From Amphibacillus sp052055485 (GTDB lineage: Bacteria > Bacillota > Bacilli > Bacillales > Amphibacillaceae): a DNA stretch of 64,000 nucleotides. The position numbers and the translations under genes are program-made. This document shows positions 43,625-52,795 of the stretch, in pieces. The first letter of the stretch is position 1; each line of letters starts with the position of its first letter. Under the pieces are notes generated by a model. The model saw nothing but the letters and a program-made list of their open reading frames with translations. It did not search any database and was not told the DNA's origin. Where the stretch lies: contig NZ_CP197171.1 of assembly GCF_052055485.1 (NCBI RefSeq), positions 1,736,001 through 1,800,000 of the forward strand. Direction: 5' to 3'.

Positions 43625-44728
43625 ATGGAAAATGTCTATCAAAAATACAAATTGAAAAAAGTGATCAATGCATCAGGAAAAATGACTATTCTAGGTGTAT
43701 CTAGAATTTCAGATGAAGTTTCAGAGGTTCTCAAGACTGGGTCGCAAAACTTTTTTGAAATGAAAGATTTAATAAAAAAGACAGGAACGCATATAGCTAA
43801 TCTTTTGGAAGTTGAAGATGCAGTGATCGTTTCTAGCGCATCAGCAGGAATTGCACAGTCAGTTGCAGCGATAATTGGAAAAGGAAGTCAACATCATTTA
43901 TATCATCCATTTGATAAAAGTTATTCCAAAAGAAAGATTGTTTTACCTAAAGGACATAATGTTGATTATGGGACACCGATCGAATTAATGATCAATCTAG
44001 GTGGAGGGAAAGTTGTTGAGGCTGGATATAGCAATATGTGTTCAAAACAACATATCGAACTTATGATAGACGATGATACCGCTGCAATAATGTATGTTAA
44101 AAGTCATCATTCAGTACAAAAAAACATGTTAAATATTAAAGAAGCTGCTGAAATGGCAAAAAACTATCAATTACCATTGATAGTTGACGCTGCTGCGGAG
44201 GAAGACTTGGTTAAGTACTACCAAATGGGAGCTGATATTGTTATTTATAGCGGGGCAAAGGCAGTTGAGGGACCGTCTTCAGGAATTGTTTTAGGAAAAA
44301 CAAAATATATAAATTGGGTTCGTATGCAAGCTAATGGTATAGGAAGATCAATGAAAATCGGTAAAGAAAGTATTTTAGGAATAGCTTATGCTATCGAACA
44401 ATTTTTAAAAATTGGTAGTGAATCTGGGAAGAGTATGATTTGCAGGTTAAAGCCTTTTATAACGGAATTAGAGGATATAGAAGGACTAAAGGCTGAAATC
44501 GTGCAAGACTCAGCTGGAAGAGATATATACCGAGCAAAGTTAATAGTTAAAGAAGATTGTTTTTTAGATGCTAAATCAATAGTTGATACACTTAAGGCAG
44601 GATTTCCCGCAATTTACACTCGTGAATATGAAGTTAACAACGGGATTATTGAATTTGATATTCGTAGTGTAAGTAATAGTGAAATAAAACAAATTGTCAA
44701 TAGAATAATGGAAATTACACAAAAATAA
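43625..44728 (+). CDS. dgaE: DgaE-like D-glucosaminate-6-phosphate ammonia-lyase (SelA-related)
   Basis: The 367-residue PLP protein is of the SelA/DgaE group. It has VSSASAGIAQSVAA near residue 71, LIVDAAAEEDL near 179 and the PLP lysine in IVIYSGAKAVEGPSSG near 199. DgaE turns D-glucosaminate-6-phosphate into 2-keto-3-deoxy-6-phosphogluconate and ammonia. A neighbouring DgaF-like gene and a mannose-type PTS support this role, although related enzymes act on other amino-sugar acids. ATG 43625 follows GAGGGGG. Confidence 0.8.
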   Translation: MENVYQKYKLKKVINASGKMTILGVSRISDEVSEVLKTGSQNFFEMKDLIKKTGTHIANLLEVEDAVIVSSASAGIAQSVAAIIGKGSQHHLYHPFDKSYSKRKIVLPKGHNVDYGTPIELMINLGGGKVVEAGYSNMCSKQHIELMIDDDTAAIMYVKSHHSVQKNMLNIKEAAEMAKNYQLPLIVDAAAEEDLVKYYQMGADIVIYSGAKAVEGPSSGIVLGKTKYINWVRMQANGIGRSMKIGKESILGIAYAIEQFLKIGSESGKSMICRLKPFITELEDIEGLKAEIVQDSAGRDIYRAKLIVKEDCFLDAKSIVDTLKAGFPAIYTREYEVNNGIIEFDIRSVSNSEIKQIVNRIMEITQK

Positions 44729-44748
44729 ATCGTGAATAGGGGAGCATT

Positions 44749-45489
44749 ATGCAAAAGAAACCCACATTTTATAAAGATAGAGTTTGTCTAAACGTATTAA
44801 CAAATTCAGTAGCTAACGCAATTGATTGTTATCAGATAGCTGAAGGAAATGTAGTTTTAGGTGTTTTATCGATAAATTATGATGATGATCAAAGTGCAAT
44901 TGTAGATATGATAAAATATCAAGAAGCAGTAGATAATGCTATTTCAGTTGGATTAGGTGCAGGAGATCCTAATCAGAGTGATAGAGTTGCCCGGATATCA
45001 AAAGAAATACAGCCACAGCATGTCAACCAAGTATTTACTGGAATAGGCAAAAATAGAACATTGCTAAATCAGAATGAAACACTGATCAATGGTCTAGTAT
45101 CGCCGACAGGTAAAGTAGGTTATGTTAATATTGCAACGGGTCCTCTAAGCAGTCAATCAATACCTACAGAGGTTCCCATTGAAACGGCCATTGCTTTGCT
45201 GAAAGATATGGGAGGAAATTCGGTAAAATACTTTCCAATGAAAGGTCTAAAACATAAGGAAGAATATAAAGCAGTTGCAGAAGCATGTGCTAAAAGTAAT
45301 TTTATTCTAGAACCAACTGGCGGTATAGATTTCAATAACTTCAGGGAAATTATTGAAATTGCAATTAATGCTGGAGTTAGACAAATAATCCCGCATATTT
45401 ACAGTTCTATTATTGACCCTAGAACAGGTGAGACAAAACCTGAACATGTTCATCAGTTATATGAAATAGTTAAAAGTGTTTTAGGTTAG
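44749..45489 (+). CDS. dgaF: DgaF-like 2-keto-3-deoxy-6-phosphogluconate aldolase
   Basis: The 246-residue protein matches the DgaF/KdgF-type aldolase family seen with dgaE. Segments include VCLNVLTNSVANAIDCYQ near residue 11, GVLSINYDDDQ near 37, GGNSVKYFPMKGLKH near 153 (candidate Schiff-base lysine) and LEPTGGIDFNNF near 185. It would split KDPG to pyruvate and glyceraldehyde-3-phosphate. It lies 20 bases after dgaE, preceded by AGGGGAGC. Confidence 0.82.
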   Translation: MQKKPTFYKDRVCLNVLTNSVANAIDCYQIAEGNVVLGVLSINYDDDQSAIVDMIKYQEAVDNAISVGLGAGDPNQSDRVARISKEIQPQHVNQVFTGIGKNRTLLNQNETLINGLVSPTGKVGYVNIATGPLSSQSIPTEVPIETAIALLKDMGGNSVKYFPMKGLKHKEEYKAVAEACAKSNFILEPTGGIDFNNFREIIEIAINAGVRQIIPHIYSSIIDPRTGETKPEHVHQLYEIVKSVLG

Positions 45490-45538
45490 ATGGTATGCTA
45501 TTGCAATACCTTCATGGAATTTAATTAGGGGGATTGAA

Positions 45539-46174
45539 TTGGATAAATACGGAGTAATATTTGATATGGACGGAGTAATCATAGATAGTGAGCCTGTTTA
45601 TAAATCTATAAATGAAAAGATATTTAATCATATGGGGATAAAGATAGATGATGAGGCTATTCTTCACGAAATCATGGGTGTAATCAAGCAGAGAAAGTGG
45701 GAATTGTTAAAGGAAAGATATAATTTAAAGGAAAGTATTGACACTTTGATAGAAATAGAAAATAAATTTTTTTCACAGGTAGAACTTGACTTTAAAAAAA
45801 TGTTGTTTCCAGAGGTTGTATCTATACTTCAAACTTTAAAATTATCAGGCATGTCAACTGCTTTAGCATCATCGTCTGATAGAAAGCGAGTTTATTCTGT
45901 TTTAAAGCAGTGTAAACTAGAATGTTATTTTGATAAAGTCATTACTGGTGATGATGTGGTAAATGGAAAGCCGAATCCAGAGGTCTTCCTTACTGCTGCA
46001 AAGGAGTTTGAACTACCTCCAGAAAATTGTACTGTTATTGAAGATTCTACTAATGGTTTACTTGCTGCTAAAAGGGCTAAGATGAATACAATTGGAATAA
46101 AGCATCAAGAAATTAAAATGGACCTTTCTCTTGCAGATAGGATAGTTCATTCCCTTGGTGAAATAACTTTTTGA
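45539..46174 (+). CDS. HAD-superfamily hydrolase, beta-phosphoglucomutase-like
   Basis: The 211-residue protein has the HAD motif I GVIFDMDGVIIDSEP at the N-terminus, motif II ALASSSDRKR near 105, and motifs III/IV in GKPNPEVF near 142 and VIEDSTNGLLAAK near 163. It is a cap-type phosphatase or phosphomutase. It starts at TTG 45539 behind AGGGGGAT. Its place at the end of the PTS cluster suggests it removes or moves phosphate on an intermediate, but the substrate is unknown. Confidence 0.85.
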   Translation: MDKYGVIFDMDGVIIDSEPVYKSINEKIFNHMGIKIDDEAILHEIMGVIKQRKWELLKERYNLKESIDTLIEIENKFFSQVELDFKKMLFPEVVSILQTLKLSGMSTALASSSDRKRVYSVLKQCKLECYFDKVITGDDVVNGKPNPEVFLTAAKEFELPPENCTVIEDSTNGLLAAKRAKMNTIGIKHQEIKMDLSLADRIVHSLGEITF

Positions 46175-46229
46175 TCTTCGATTTAACATAATTAGTTCAT
46201 CGTTCTAATTCTAATAAATAATCTACTTG

Positions 46230-46280
46230 TTAAAACGGTTTTGAAGATAAACTTTGCTTTTCAAAACCGTTTTAATTTTA
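46230..46280 (+). terminator. Terminator of the PTS/dga cluster
   Basis: TTAAAACGGTTTTGAA at 46230-46245 pairs with TTCAAAACCGTTTTAA at 46260-46275, followed by TTTTA. A 16-bp perfect stem. Confidence 0.85.
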
Positions 46281-46322
46281 GGTACATTAAAAGATGATGA
46301 TTCATATATCAGTGCATTTTAC

Positions 46323-46514
46323 TCATTTGTTATTAAACGCTCTAAATTCTTCATAAATTTTAAGAAGTAACTCGTTATGTTCAATTTTGATCCTTCTGTC
46401 CTCTTTGTACGCACGGACTAAAACTTTAACTAGGATGATAGGAATGACTATGACAATAGCTATCATAAGTAATTGAACAAGTATAACGATAATAGGTATA
46501 ATGTCTGGAAACAT
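46323..46514 (-). CDS. Small single-span membrane protein
   Basis: The 63-residue product has one long hydrophobic segment (about residues 5-33) and then a charged helical tail. It starts at ATG 46514, eleven bases after AAAGGAGG, which supports translation. I do not recognise a family. It lies convergent with the PTS cluster and just after recQ on the same strand, 90 bases apart. Small membrane peptides of this shape may be regulators or phage-type, but nothing here decides it. Confidence 0.5.
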   Translation of the reverse strand: MFPDIIPIIVILVQLLMIAIVIVIPIILVKVLVRAYKEDRRIKIEHNELLLKIYEEFRAFNNK

Positions 46515-46603
46515 TATTCATTTACCTCCTTTCATTTACTAAAGCTATAATGTTAACGTTTGTTATCGATGTGTGAAATAATTAAGTATATGTTACCTTT
46601 CAT

Positions 46604-48682
46604 TTAATCATCCAACAAATCATTTTTAATTAGAACAGCTTTGATCATCGTGTAATCAATCTCATCATGAACCAACTCTTTAATGGGTTTCAAATAAGGC
46701 TCTCCAGTTGTCTGATAGGCTTCAAGAACAACTTCTTCGACTTCATCATCAATAAAATCAGACCAATCGATGGAGTAACCTTCTTGATATGCCTTGAAAA
46801 GATGTGTAGCGATCGTTTGCTCTTGCACGTTACGTTTCTTAGCAATTAGTTCGATTGGATTTCCTTCATCATAGAGCTGATAGCTGATTAAATGACTCGG
46901 TTGATTACTTGATTTTAAACGAATGATTTCTAAAAATTGTTCACCGTATGAATCAAATTTTTTCAAGCCAACACCTTTAATTTTCAACATGTTTTCTTTA
47001 TCAGTCGGCAAATAACGGCAGAGCTCTTTTAAAGTAGCATCTGAAAAGACAACGTAGGGTGGGACGTTATCTTGGTCAGCAATTTCCTTTCGTAAGAGAC
47101 GAAGTTGTTCAAATAGCTGGCTATCAACATCAGCTTCTTCGGTTTGTTGAATTTCCGTTTGGCGCATCCAGACCTCAGCTTTGTTTTTTAATACATCGGC
47201 CGCCTTACTTGTTAATTTAAGAATGGGAAAGCGTTGGTCGCCAGTGGTTAAGTAGTCTTCAGCAACGAGAAAATGAATAAAATCGGTAATCTCCTTTTCA
47301 GTTTGATGTTTCATTAGTCCATAGGTAGATAGATTTTCAAGTTGAAATTGCTTAACCTTTTTATCTTTTGATCCTTTCAACACCTTAGCCGTTAGTCCTG
47401 TACCAAAACGCTGTTCCATTCGCATCACACAAGATAACACTATTTGTGCATCACGAGTTCGGTCGACTTTTTCACCTGTTTTCGTGCAATTCGAGCAATG
47501 CCCGCAATCATCGTAGCTATTCTGCTCTTCAAAGTAATTTAGGATATATTTGGGCAAGCAATTATCGGTATGACAGTAATTGATCATGGAACGGAGCTTT
47601 TTATATTCGAGCGCCTTTTTCTCCTCATCTAACTCAGATTGTTCAATAAAAAATTTTGGCAAATGACTATCTTGTCCAGAAAATAACAGAATACAATCAC
47701 TGGGTTCACCATCTCGCCCTGCTCGTCCTGCTTCTTGATAATAGGCTTCAATATTCATTGGTAAACTGTAATGAATCACAAAGCGCACATTAGATTTATC
47801 AATTCCCATACCAAAAGCATTTGTTGCTACAATAATTTCAACCTCATCATTGATAAATTTATTTTGTTGCTGACGTCGAACATCTTCCGATAAACCAGCA
47901 TGATAGTAGGCTGTTCGAAAACCTTTTTTAATAAGTTGGGCATGAATGGTATCAACAAGCTTTCGGGTAGGAGCATATATAATACCTGATTCGTGTTTAT
48001 GATCTGGTAAATAATTGAATAAAAAGTCTTGTTTGTTTTGTCCTTTTACTAAATGAAAGGACAGGTTATCACGATAAAAACCAGTATTTACAACAGATTG
48101 ATCATCAATATTTAGCAGGTTTTGAATATCACATACTACCTCGGGTGTAGCAGTTGCTGTTAAGGCTAAACGGAGGGGAATGTGGTTGATGTGCTCTAAT
48201 GTTTGAATGATCGATCGATAACTCGGTCTGAAATCATGCCCCCATTGAGAAATACAATGAGCTTCATCAAAAGCAATAAAAGATATTTGAAGTTGTTGAA
48301 TGATCGACAGAAAATAGTGATTATCAAAGCGTTCAGGTGCTACATAGATAAAATCAAAGTAACCCTCCCTTAATAAGTTCATCCGTTCTTCGTATTCATC
48401 ATTTGTTAAACTGCTATTGATGTATGTCGCTTTTATCCCTAACGTATGTAAACTATCAACTTGGTCTTTCATCAGTGAAATAAGTGGTGAGATAATAATC
48501 GCTGTCCCATTCAACAAGACGCCAGGAATTTGATAGCATAGTGATTTCCCACCACCTGTTGGCATGATACCAAGTGCATTTTGGCCAGCCAAAATGGTAG
48601 AAATCAATTCCTTTTGTCCATTGCGAAAATCATCAAATCCATAATAATCTTGTAAAATTTGCTTTGCTTTTGCTAATTGCAT
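46604..48682 (-). CDS. recQ: ATP-dependent DNA helicase RecQ
   Basis: RecQ unwinds DNA 3' to 5' in recombination and repair. The helicase core has GIMPTGGGKSLCYQIP near residue 40, AFDEAHCISQWGHDFRPSY near 133 and ATNAFGMGIDKSNVRFV near 290; the RecQ zinc site is CDDCGHCSNC-like near 385 (YDDCGHCSNC). An HRDC domain follows near 520-590 (LKELCRYLPTDKENMLKIKGVG) and then a helix-turn-helix tail near 610-690. ATG 48682 lies seven bases after AAAGGTG. At 692 residues it is longer than B. subtilis RecQ because of the C-terminal tail. Confidence 0.93.
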   Translation of the reverse strand: MQLAKAKQILQDYYGFDDFRNGQKELISTILAGQNALGIMPTGGGKSLCYQIPGVLLNGTAIIISPLISLMKDQVDSLHTLGIKATYINSSLTNDEYEERMNLLREGYFDFIYVAPERFDNHYFLSIIQQLQISFIAFDEAHCISQWGHDFRPSYRSIIQTLEHINHIPLRLALTATATPEVVCDIQNLLNIDDQSVVNTGFYRDNLSFHLVKGQNKQDFLFNYLPDHKHESGIIYAPTRKLVDTIHAQLIKKGFRTAYYHAGLSEDVRRQQQNKFINDEVEIIVATNAFGMGIDKSNVRFVIHYSLPMNIEAYYQEAGRAGRDGEPSDCILLFSGQDSHLPKFFIEQSELDEEKKALEYKKLRSMINYCHTDNCLPKYILNYFEEQNSYDDCGHCSNCTKTGEKVDRTRDAQIVLSCVMRMEQRFGTGLTAKVLKGSKDKKVKQFQLENLSTYGLMKHQTEKEITDFIHFLVAEDYLTTGDQRFPILKLTSKAADVLKNKAEVWMRQTEIQQTEEADVDSQLFEQLRLLRKEIADQDNVPPYVVFSDATLKELCRYLPTDKENMLKIKGVGLKKFDSYGEQFLEIIRLKSSNQPSHLISYQLYDEGNPIELIAKKRNVQEQTIATHLFKAYQEGYSIDWSDFIDDEVEEVVLEAYQTTGEPYLKPIKELVHDEIDYTMIKAVLIKNDLLDD

Positions 48683-48843
48683 GATAAACACCTTTCTAAA
48701 ACAAAAATTATGAGGCAACATGAGTAATGGCATATCCACAAAGAATAGTTTCATGGGGATATGCCATAAGATAGAAATGCTAATCACATCAATCAAAAAA
48801 CGGCTTAATCTATTTGAGATACTTTCTGTTATCGTGTATAAAG

Positions 48844-49935
48844 CTAAAATAAATTCCTTTCACCTGTTGGGCGTTGATGCTCCGTATAGAGATGGTAAAA
48901 GTGAGTAGCGATTGTTTTGGCCACAGCATAGGCAGGAACAGCAAACAAGATACCAAGGAAACCAGCCATTGCTCCAGCAGCTAAAATCACCGTAATAACT
49001 GTTAACGGATGTAACTTTAAAACCTTACCCATGATATTTGGTGAGAGTAAGCTACTTTCAATTTGTTGTGCTGCAATCATAATGATCGCTGTCCATACTC
49101 CAACCATAGGCTCTTGGAAAAAACCAACAACAACAGCCGGAATGGCGGATAGCCATGGACCAATGAAAGGAATCAAATTCATAAAGAGACCAAATACAGC
49201 AAACATTAAGGCATAATTGAGACCAACGATCCAATAACCAATCAGTAACATGATCCCGACACTCAAGCTGACGAGCAGTTGCCCCTGAATAAAGGAGGAC
49301 AAAACGATATTTATATTCTTTAATAAAACTTTTAAACTATTTGCTTTTGATTCACTTAAAAAACCTGTTATAAAGGGAACAAACTTATGTCCATCCTTCA
49401 ACATAAAGAAAAGGAAGAAAGGAATCAAGACGAGCGCAAAAATAAAACTAACAAATGAGCCGATAAAACTAAACAATGAACCAACAATTTGCTCCGTATA
49501 CATATCTAAATTATCGATTATATTTTGAATCGATTCTTCAAAACTTGCTGGCAGGTATTCTTGCCGATTTTGCCAAATGCTCCATAATTCTTCAAACGAA
49601 GCCATCATTTGTGGAGCACTTTCAACTAAACGAGCGAATTGCTCTTGGATCGGTGGTATAACAAAGTAAATACTGAAGAATATCAGTGCAATTAATAATA
49701 GAAATACAAGTATAATACCAAAAATCCGTTTAATTTTAAAACGTTCTAATAAGTTAACTAAAGGATTTGTGACATAAAACAGAAGCCCTGCACCTACAAT
49801 CGGAGTAGCAATCGCCGCAATTAACAAGCCGATGGGTTTAAAGATAAATGCTGTTAGGCTTAATAAATAAATTAAAGCAAAAATTAACACTGCATAGAGC
49901 AAAAAGCGGAAAGATTTTTTCTTGGTCAATTTCAT
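48844..49935 (-). CDS. AI-2E family transporter
   Basis: This 364-residue membrane protein belongs to the AI-2E (PerM/YtvI-like) exporter family. Two hydrophobic segments start at about residue 10, a soluble loop follows to about 150, and three or more further pairs end with GILFAVPAYAVAKTIATHF. GLFMNLIPFIGPWLSAIP near 265 is the family signature. Members export small molecules or sodium; the substrate cannot be told here. Start ATG 49935 is preferred over 49938 because the AAAGG site is so close. Confidence 0.85.
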   Translation of the reverse strand: MKLTKKKSFRFLLYAVLIFALIYLLSLTAFIFKPIGLLIAAIATPIVGAGLLFYVTNPLVNLLERFKIKRIFGIILVFLLLIALIFFSIYFVIPPIQEQFARLVESAPQMMASFEELWSIWQNRQEYLPASFEESIQNIIDNLDMYTEQIVGSLFSFIGSFVSFIFALVLIPFFLFFMLKDGHKFVPFITGFLSESKANSLKVLLKNINIVLSSFIQGQLLVSLSVGIMLLIGYWIVGLNYALMFAVFGLFMNLIPFIGPWLSAIPAVVVGFFQEPMVGVWTAIIMIAAQQIESSLLSPNIMGKVLKLHPLTVITVILAAGAMAGFLGILFAVPAYAVAKTIATHFYHLYTEHQRPTGERNLF

Positions 49936-50140
49936 CATGCCTTTCGATAATAATCTAGCATTATCATAGCATAAAATTGCTAGAATATTAAAAGTAAACA
50001 TGTCGAGGCTGTTTGATTGTTGAAATATGAGTTACAATTGATTTACAGTTTACTAACAATTTGATTAAAATGGGTTCTCGGTGTGAAAATGTGTTAGGAT
50101 AATTCGTATATCTAATAATTAAAAAAGAAAGGTGATTTTT

Positions 50141-51133
50141 TTGAAACGAGAACCTTTTTTTGATAATGCAAGATTAATTTTGATCTTTCTGGTTGTTTTT
50201 GGTCATGTGATTCAACCATTAACTGAGGGATCGGAATTATTGATGGTACTCTATCAATTTATTTACTTTTTTCACATGCCTGCGATTATTCTGATCAGCG
50301 GTTTTTTTGCCAAAGGGAGCAGTGAACCTGCTTATTTATTAAAACTATTACAAAAATTTATTATTCCATATATAATCTTTCAAACTCTTTATACGGCTTA
50401 TTATTACTTTACAACAGATAGTGGCTGGAATGTACCATTATTTGAACCCCATTGGTCACTTTGGTTTTTACTGAGTTTATGTTCATGGCATTTATTGTTA
50501 ATTATCTTTAAGAAAATGACCCCTAAAATGGGGCTAACTATAGCAGTCATACTTGGGATTGCGGTTGGTTATATCGATCAAATTGGTCAGATGTACAGTT
50601 TGTCACGGACCTTTGTCTTTTTTCCATTCTTTTTAGTTGGTTATTGGCTTTCAATGGATCAATTGTTCAAATGGAAAACGTTCCGATATCGTTTGATCAG
50701 TTTAGCTGTAATCTCAGTAGTGCTTATTGGCATCATCCTTTATCCCAATATTCCAAGCGGTTGGTTGTTTGGTTCATCTTCTTACGCCAGTCTTGATACA
50801 GGAATGCTGGGAGGATTAATCAGAGGTTGCGTTTATCTAATCAGTTTTTTATTATCGTTCAGCTTATATGTATGGATACCGAGAAAACAGTTTATTTTAA
50901 CCCAATTTGGTGAACAAACGCTTTATGTTTATTTGTTACACGGCATATTTATTCAATTTTTCCGTGAATATAATATGATTCAAATAAACAATGGTTTTGA
51001 TTTTATTTTTGTCATCGTTATCTCGCTAGGGATTGTCCTGCTTTTAGCAAGTCATCCGGTCTTTATCTCTTTCCAACCCATCATTGAGCTAAAAACAACA
51101 GGTTGGAAACAAAGGAACGAACAATTGAATTGA
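50141..51133 (+). CDS. Acyltransferase 3 family membrane protein
   Basis: The 330-residue protein has about ten membrane segments and the N-terminal pattern REPFFDNARLILIFLVVFGH found in acyltransferases related to fucose 4-O-acetylase (COG3594). These move acyl groups to sugars or lipids of the envelope. HWSLWFLLSL near 106 and YVYLLHGIFIQF near 267 fit. It starts at TTG 50141 eight bases from AAAGG. It is followed by a methyltransferase gene 68 bases on. Confidence 0.8.
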   Translation: MKREPFFDNARLILIFLVVFGHVIQPLTEGSELLMVLYQFIYFFHMPAIILISGFFAKGSSEPAYLLKLLQKFIIPYIIFQTLYTAYYYFTTDSGWNVPLFEPHWSLWFLLSLCSWHLLLIIFKKMTPKMGLTIAVILGIAVGYIDQIGQMYSLSRTFVFFPFFLVGYWLSMDQLFKWKTFRYRLISLAVISVVLIGIILYPNIPSGWLFGSSSYASLDTGMLGGLIRGCVYLISFLLSFSLYVWIPRKQFILTQFGEQTLYVYLLHGIFIQFFREYNMIQINNGFDFIFVIVISLGIVLLLASHPVFISFQPIIELKTTGWKQRNEQLN

Positions 51134-51201
51134 TGAGAAGATCGATGTTACCTTATTAAGGATATTAATCTAGGTTAAGTTAGGAGAACTGAGACAGAAA
51201 A

Positions 51202-51957
51202 ATGTTTGAGGAATACGGTGAATTAAGCACAAAATTATATCAACATACTAAACCAGTTGGGCATTCCATCGATGGAGATATCGAATACTATGGTGCAAAA
51301 CTAAAAGAACGAAAAGGTTCTGTATTAGAAGCGGGTGTGGGTACCGGGAGAATGTTAATTCCCTTTTTGAAAGAGGGGATTGAAATGGATGGTGTTGATC
51401 TCTCTTCTGACATGTTAAATCAATGTAAGATCAATATGGAACACCACCAGGTAAATACAAATCTTTTTCAACAAGACCTAACACAACTTGCTTTAGAACG
51501 GAAATATAAGACGATTATTATGCCTACAGGCAGTTTTTGTTTACTTCCAAGTGATAAAATGGATGCCCTTTTACACAACTTATTTAGTCATTTAGAAGAT
51601 GGTGGACAATTTATCTTTGATACGATATTTCCAGCAGATTTTCGAACAGGTCAGGTGGAAGTCCGTGATTATTCCTTAACAAGTGAGTCGGGTATTGTAT
51701 TTACTAACACGAGTCAGGCGATAGATTGGTTGAAGCAGAGCGTCTCCTATATCAATAAATACGAACTTTTATCTGGAGGAACGATTGAGAAAACAGAGAT
51801 ATCCCATTTTGTCCTCAATTGGTATGGATTGAAGGAACTAGAATTGCGATTAAAGCAGGCAGGTTTTAGCACTATTCAATATGAAGTAGGCTATGGGAAA
51901 GATAGCCATTCATCTGTAGCTACTTTCATTGCTGATAAAGTAGATAAATTAACGTAA
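51202..51957 (+). CDS. Class I SAM-dependent methyltransferase
   Basis: The 251-residue protein has motif I VLEAGVGTGRML near residue 39, an acidic residue in MDGVDLSSDML near 62 and TIIMPTGSFCLLP near 109, typical of a Rossmann-fold methyltransferase. The substrate is unknown. It follows AGGAGAACTG. Its stop overlaps a hairpin terminator. Confidence 0.85.
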   Translation: MFEEYGELSTKLYQHTKPVGHSIDGDIEYYGAKLKERKGSVLEAGVGTGRMLIPFLKEGIEMDGVDLSSDMLNQCKINMEHHQVNTNLFQQDLTQLALERKYKTIIMPTGSFCLLPSDKMDALLHNLFSHLEDGGQFIFDTIFPADFRTGQVEVRDYSLTSESGIVFTNTSQAIDWLKQSVSYINKYELLSGGTIEKTEISHFVLNWYGLKELELRLKQAGFSTIQYEVGYGKDSHSSVATFIADKVDKLT

Positions 51958-51998
51958 AAGGTCCTTAGCAAAGTATTTCTCTCTGCTAAGAGCCTTTT
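51956..51998 (+). terminator. Terminator after the methyltransferase gene
   Basis: AAAAGG-TC-CTTAGCA (51956-51970) pairs with TGCTAAG-AG-CCTTTT (51984-51998) with a two-base internal mismatch. The T tract is in the stem arm. Confidence 0.6.
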
Positions 51999-52113
51999 AA
52001 GTTTGACACAGGTCTTTTCAAGGCTTCTGAGATTGTAATGGCTCGATGGACTTAAGATCAGTATTTTTAATGGTTTATTTTCCTATTTCAATCGTTATCT
52101 TTTCTCAATAATC

Positions 52114-52434
52114 TTAATAAAATGTTGTCGGTTGGTTAGGACGCCACCAAGACTCGACCGTTTGCCACGCTGAGCGGAAATCTTGCCCTTGCCCCATTAA
52201 ATATGCAATAGCTACTGCTTCTTTTAATGCATGAGGAAAGCCTAAGTGCTGGGCTTCTCGCATTCCATGATGGATGACTGGATTGACAGCAGATAATACT
52301 TGTTGTTCTTGAGAGTTTTGCCCCATATGCGATTGATTTTGGTGATAAGGCATTGGCTGTTGCTGACTGTAAGTATTCATTTGCTGATTAGGCGGTTGAA
52401 AATTTGCTTGGTGCGGATGCATTGAATTAGACAA
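52114..52434 (-). CDS. Proline/glutamine-rich protein, probable late spore coat component
   Basis: This 106-residue protein starts at TTG 52434 six bases after GAGGTG. The N-terminal half is rich in Gln, Pro, Asn, Met and His, in the style of coat proteins such as the nearby GerQ. The C-terminal half is an ordered helical region: VNPVIHHGMREAQHLGF, then HALKEAVAIAYLMG, then AWQTVESWW. I do not recognise the family. The sigma-K-type promoter directly upstream and the nearby gerQ and cwlJ support a spore-coat role (inference). Confidence 0.65.
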   Translation of the reverse strand: MSNSMHPHQANFQPPNQQMNTYSQQQPMPYHQNQSHMGQNSQEQQVLSAVNPVIHHGMREAQHLGFPHALKEAVAIAYLMGQGQDFRSAWQTVESWWRPNQPTTFY

Positions 52435-52479
52435 ATGAGTCACCTCGTTTAGAGTTTTTTTAGGTGTTACCCTACTTTT

Positions 52480-52508
52480 TACTTTATGCACCTTTTGTTG
52501 TAAATGTT
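52480..52508 (-). promoter_or_regulatory. Sigma-K-type promoter
   Basis: On the minus strand AACA (52508-52505) is followed after 16 bases by CATAAAGTA (52488-52480), matching the sigma-K consensus MACM-N16/17-CATANNNTA. Its -10 ends 45 bases upstream of the TTG start, and an alternative GTG start at 52491 would be upstream of the transcript start. It predicts late mother-cell expression. Confidence 0.55.
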
Positions 52509-52795
52509 CGCCCAGCTATTTGAGTCGATCAATTAAATTTGGGAATAGAATGAATGGTAATATATCTGACAACTAATTGGATATTTCCAACTTCCGTAAA
52601 TCGAGAACGCCGACTAGAAGTTCAACATTCTGTCATTTGAATTTGTCATATAGCTGAAGCATTTAAGTAGATTTCAGTAAGTCAGCATTTGCTCTAATAA
52701 GATGAGGAAAACTTATAAACTAGGAGTGACTTGTGGATTTATATAAAAGTCGGCTGTAAGGTGTTATTCATCTAATAATATAAAGGAGAGTATTT
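52509..52795. other. Intergenic region between divergent genes
   Basis: This region separates the sigma-K-type gene from ywdI. An AAAGGAGAG ribosome site for ywdI lies at about 52782. I see no other supported feature. Confidence 0.5.
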
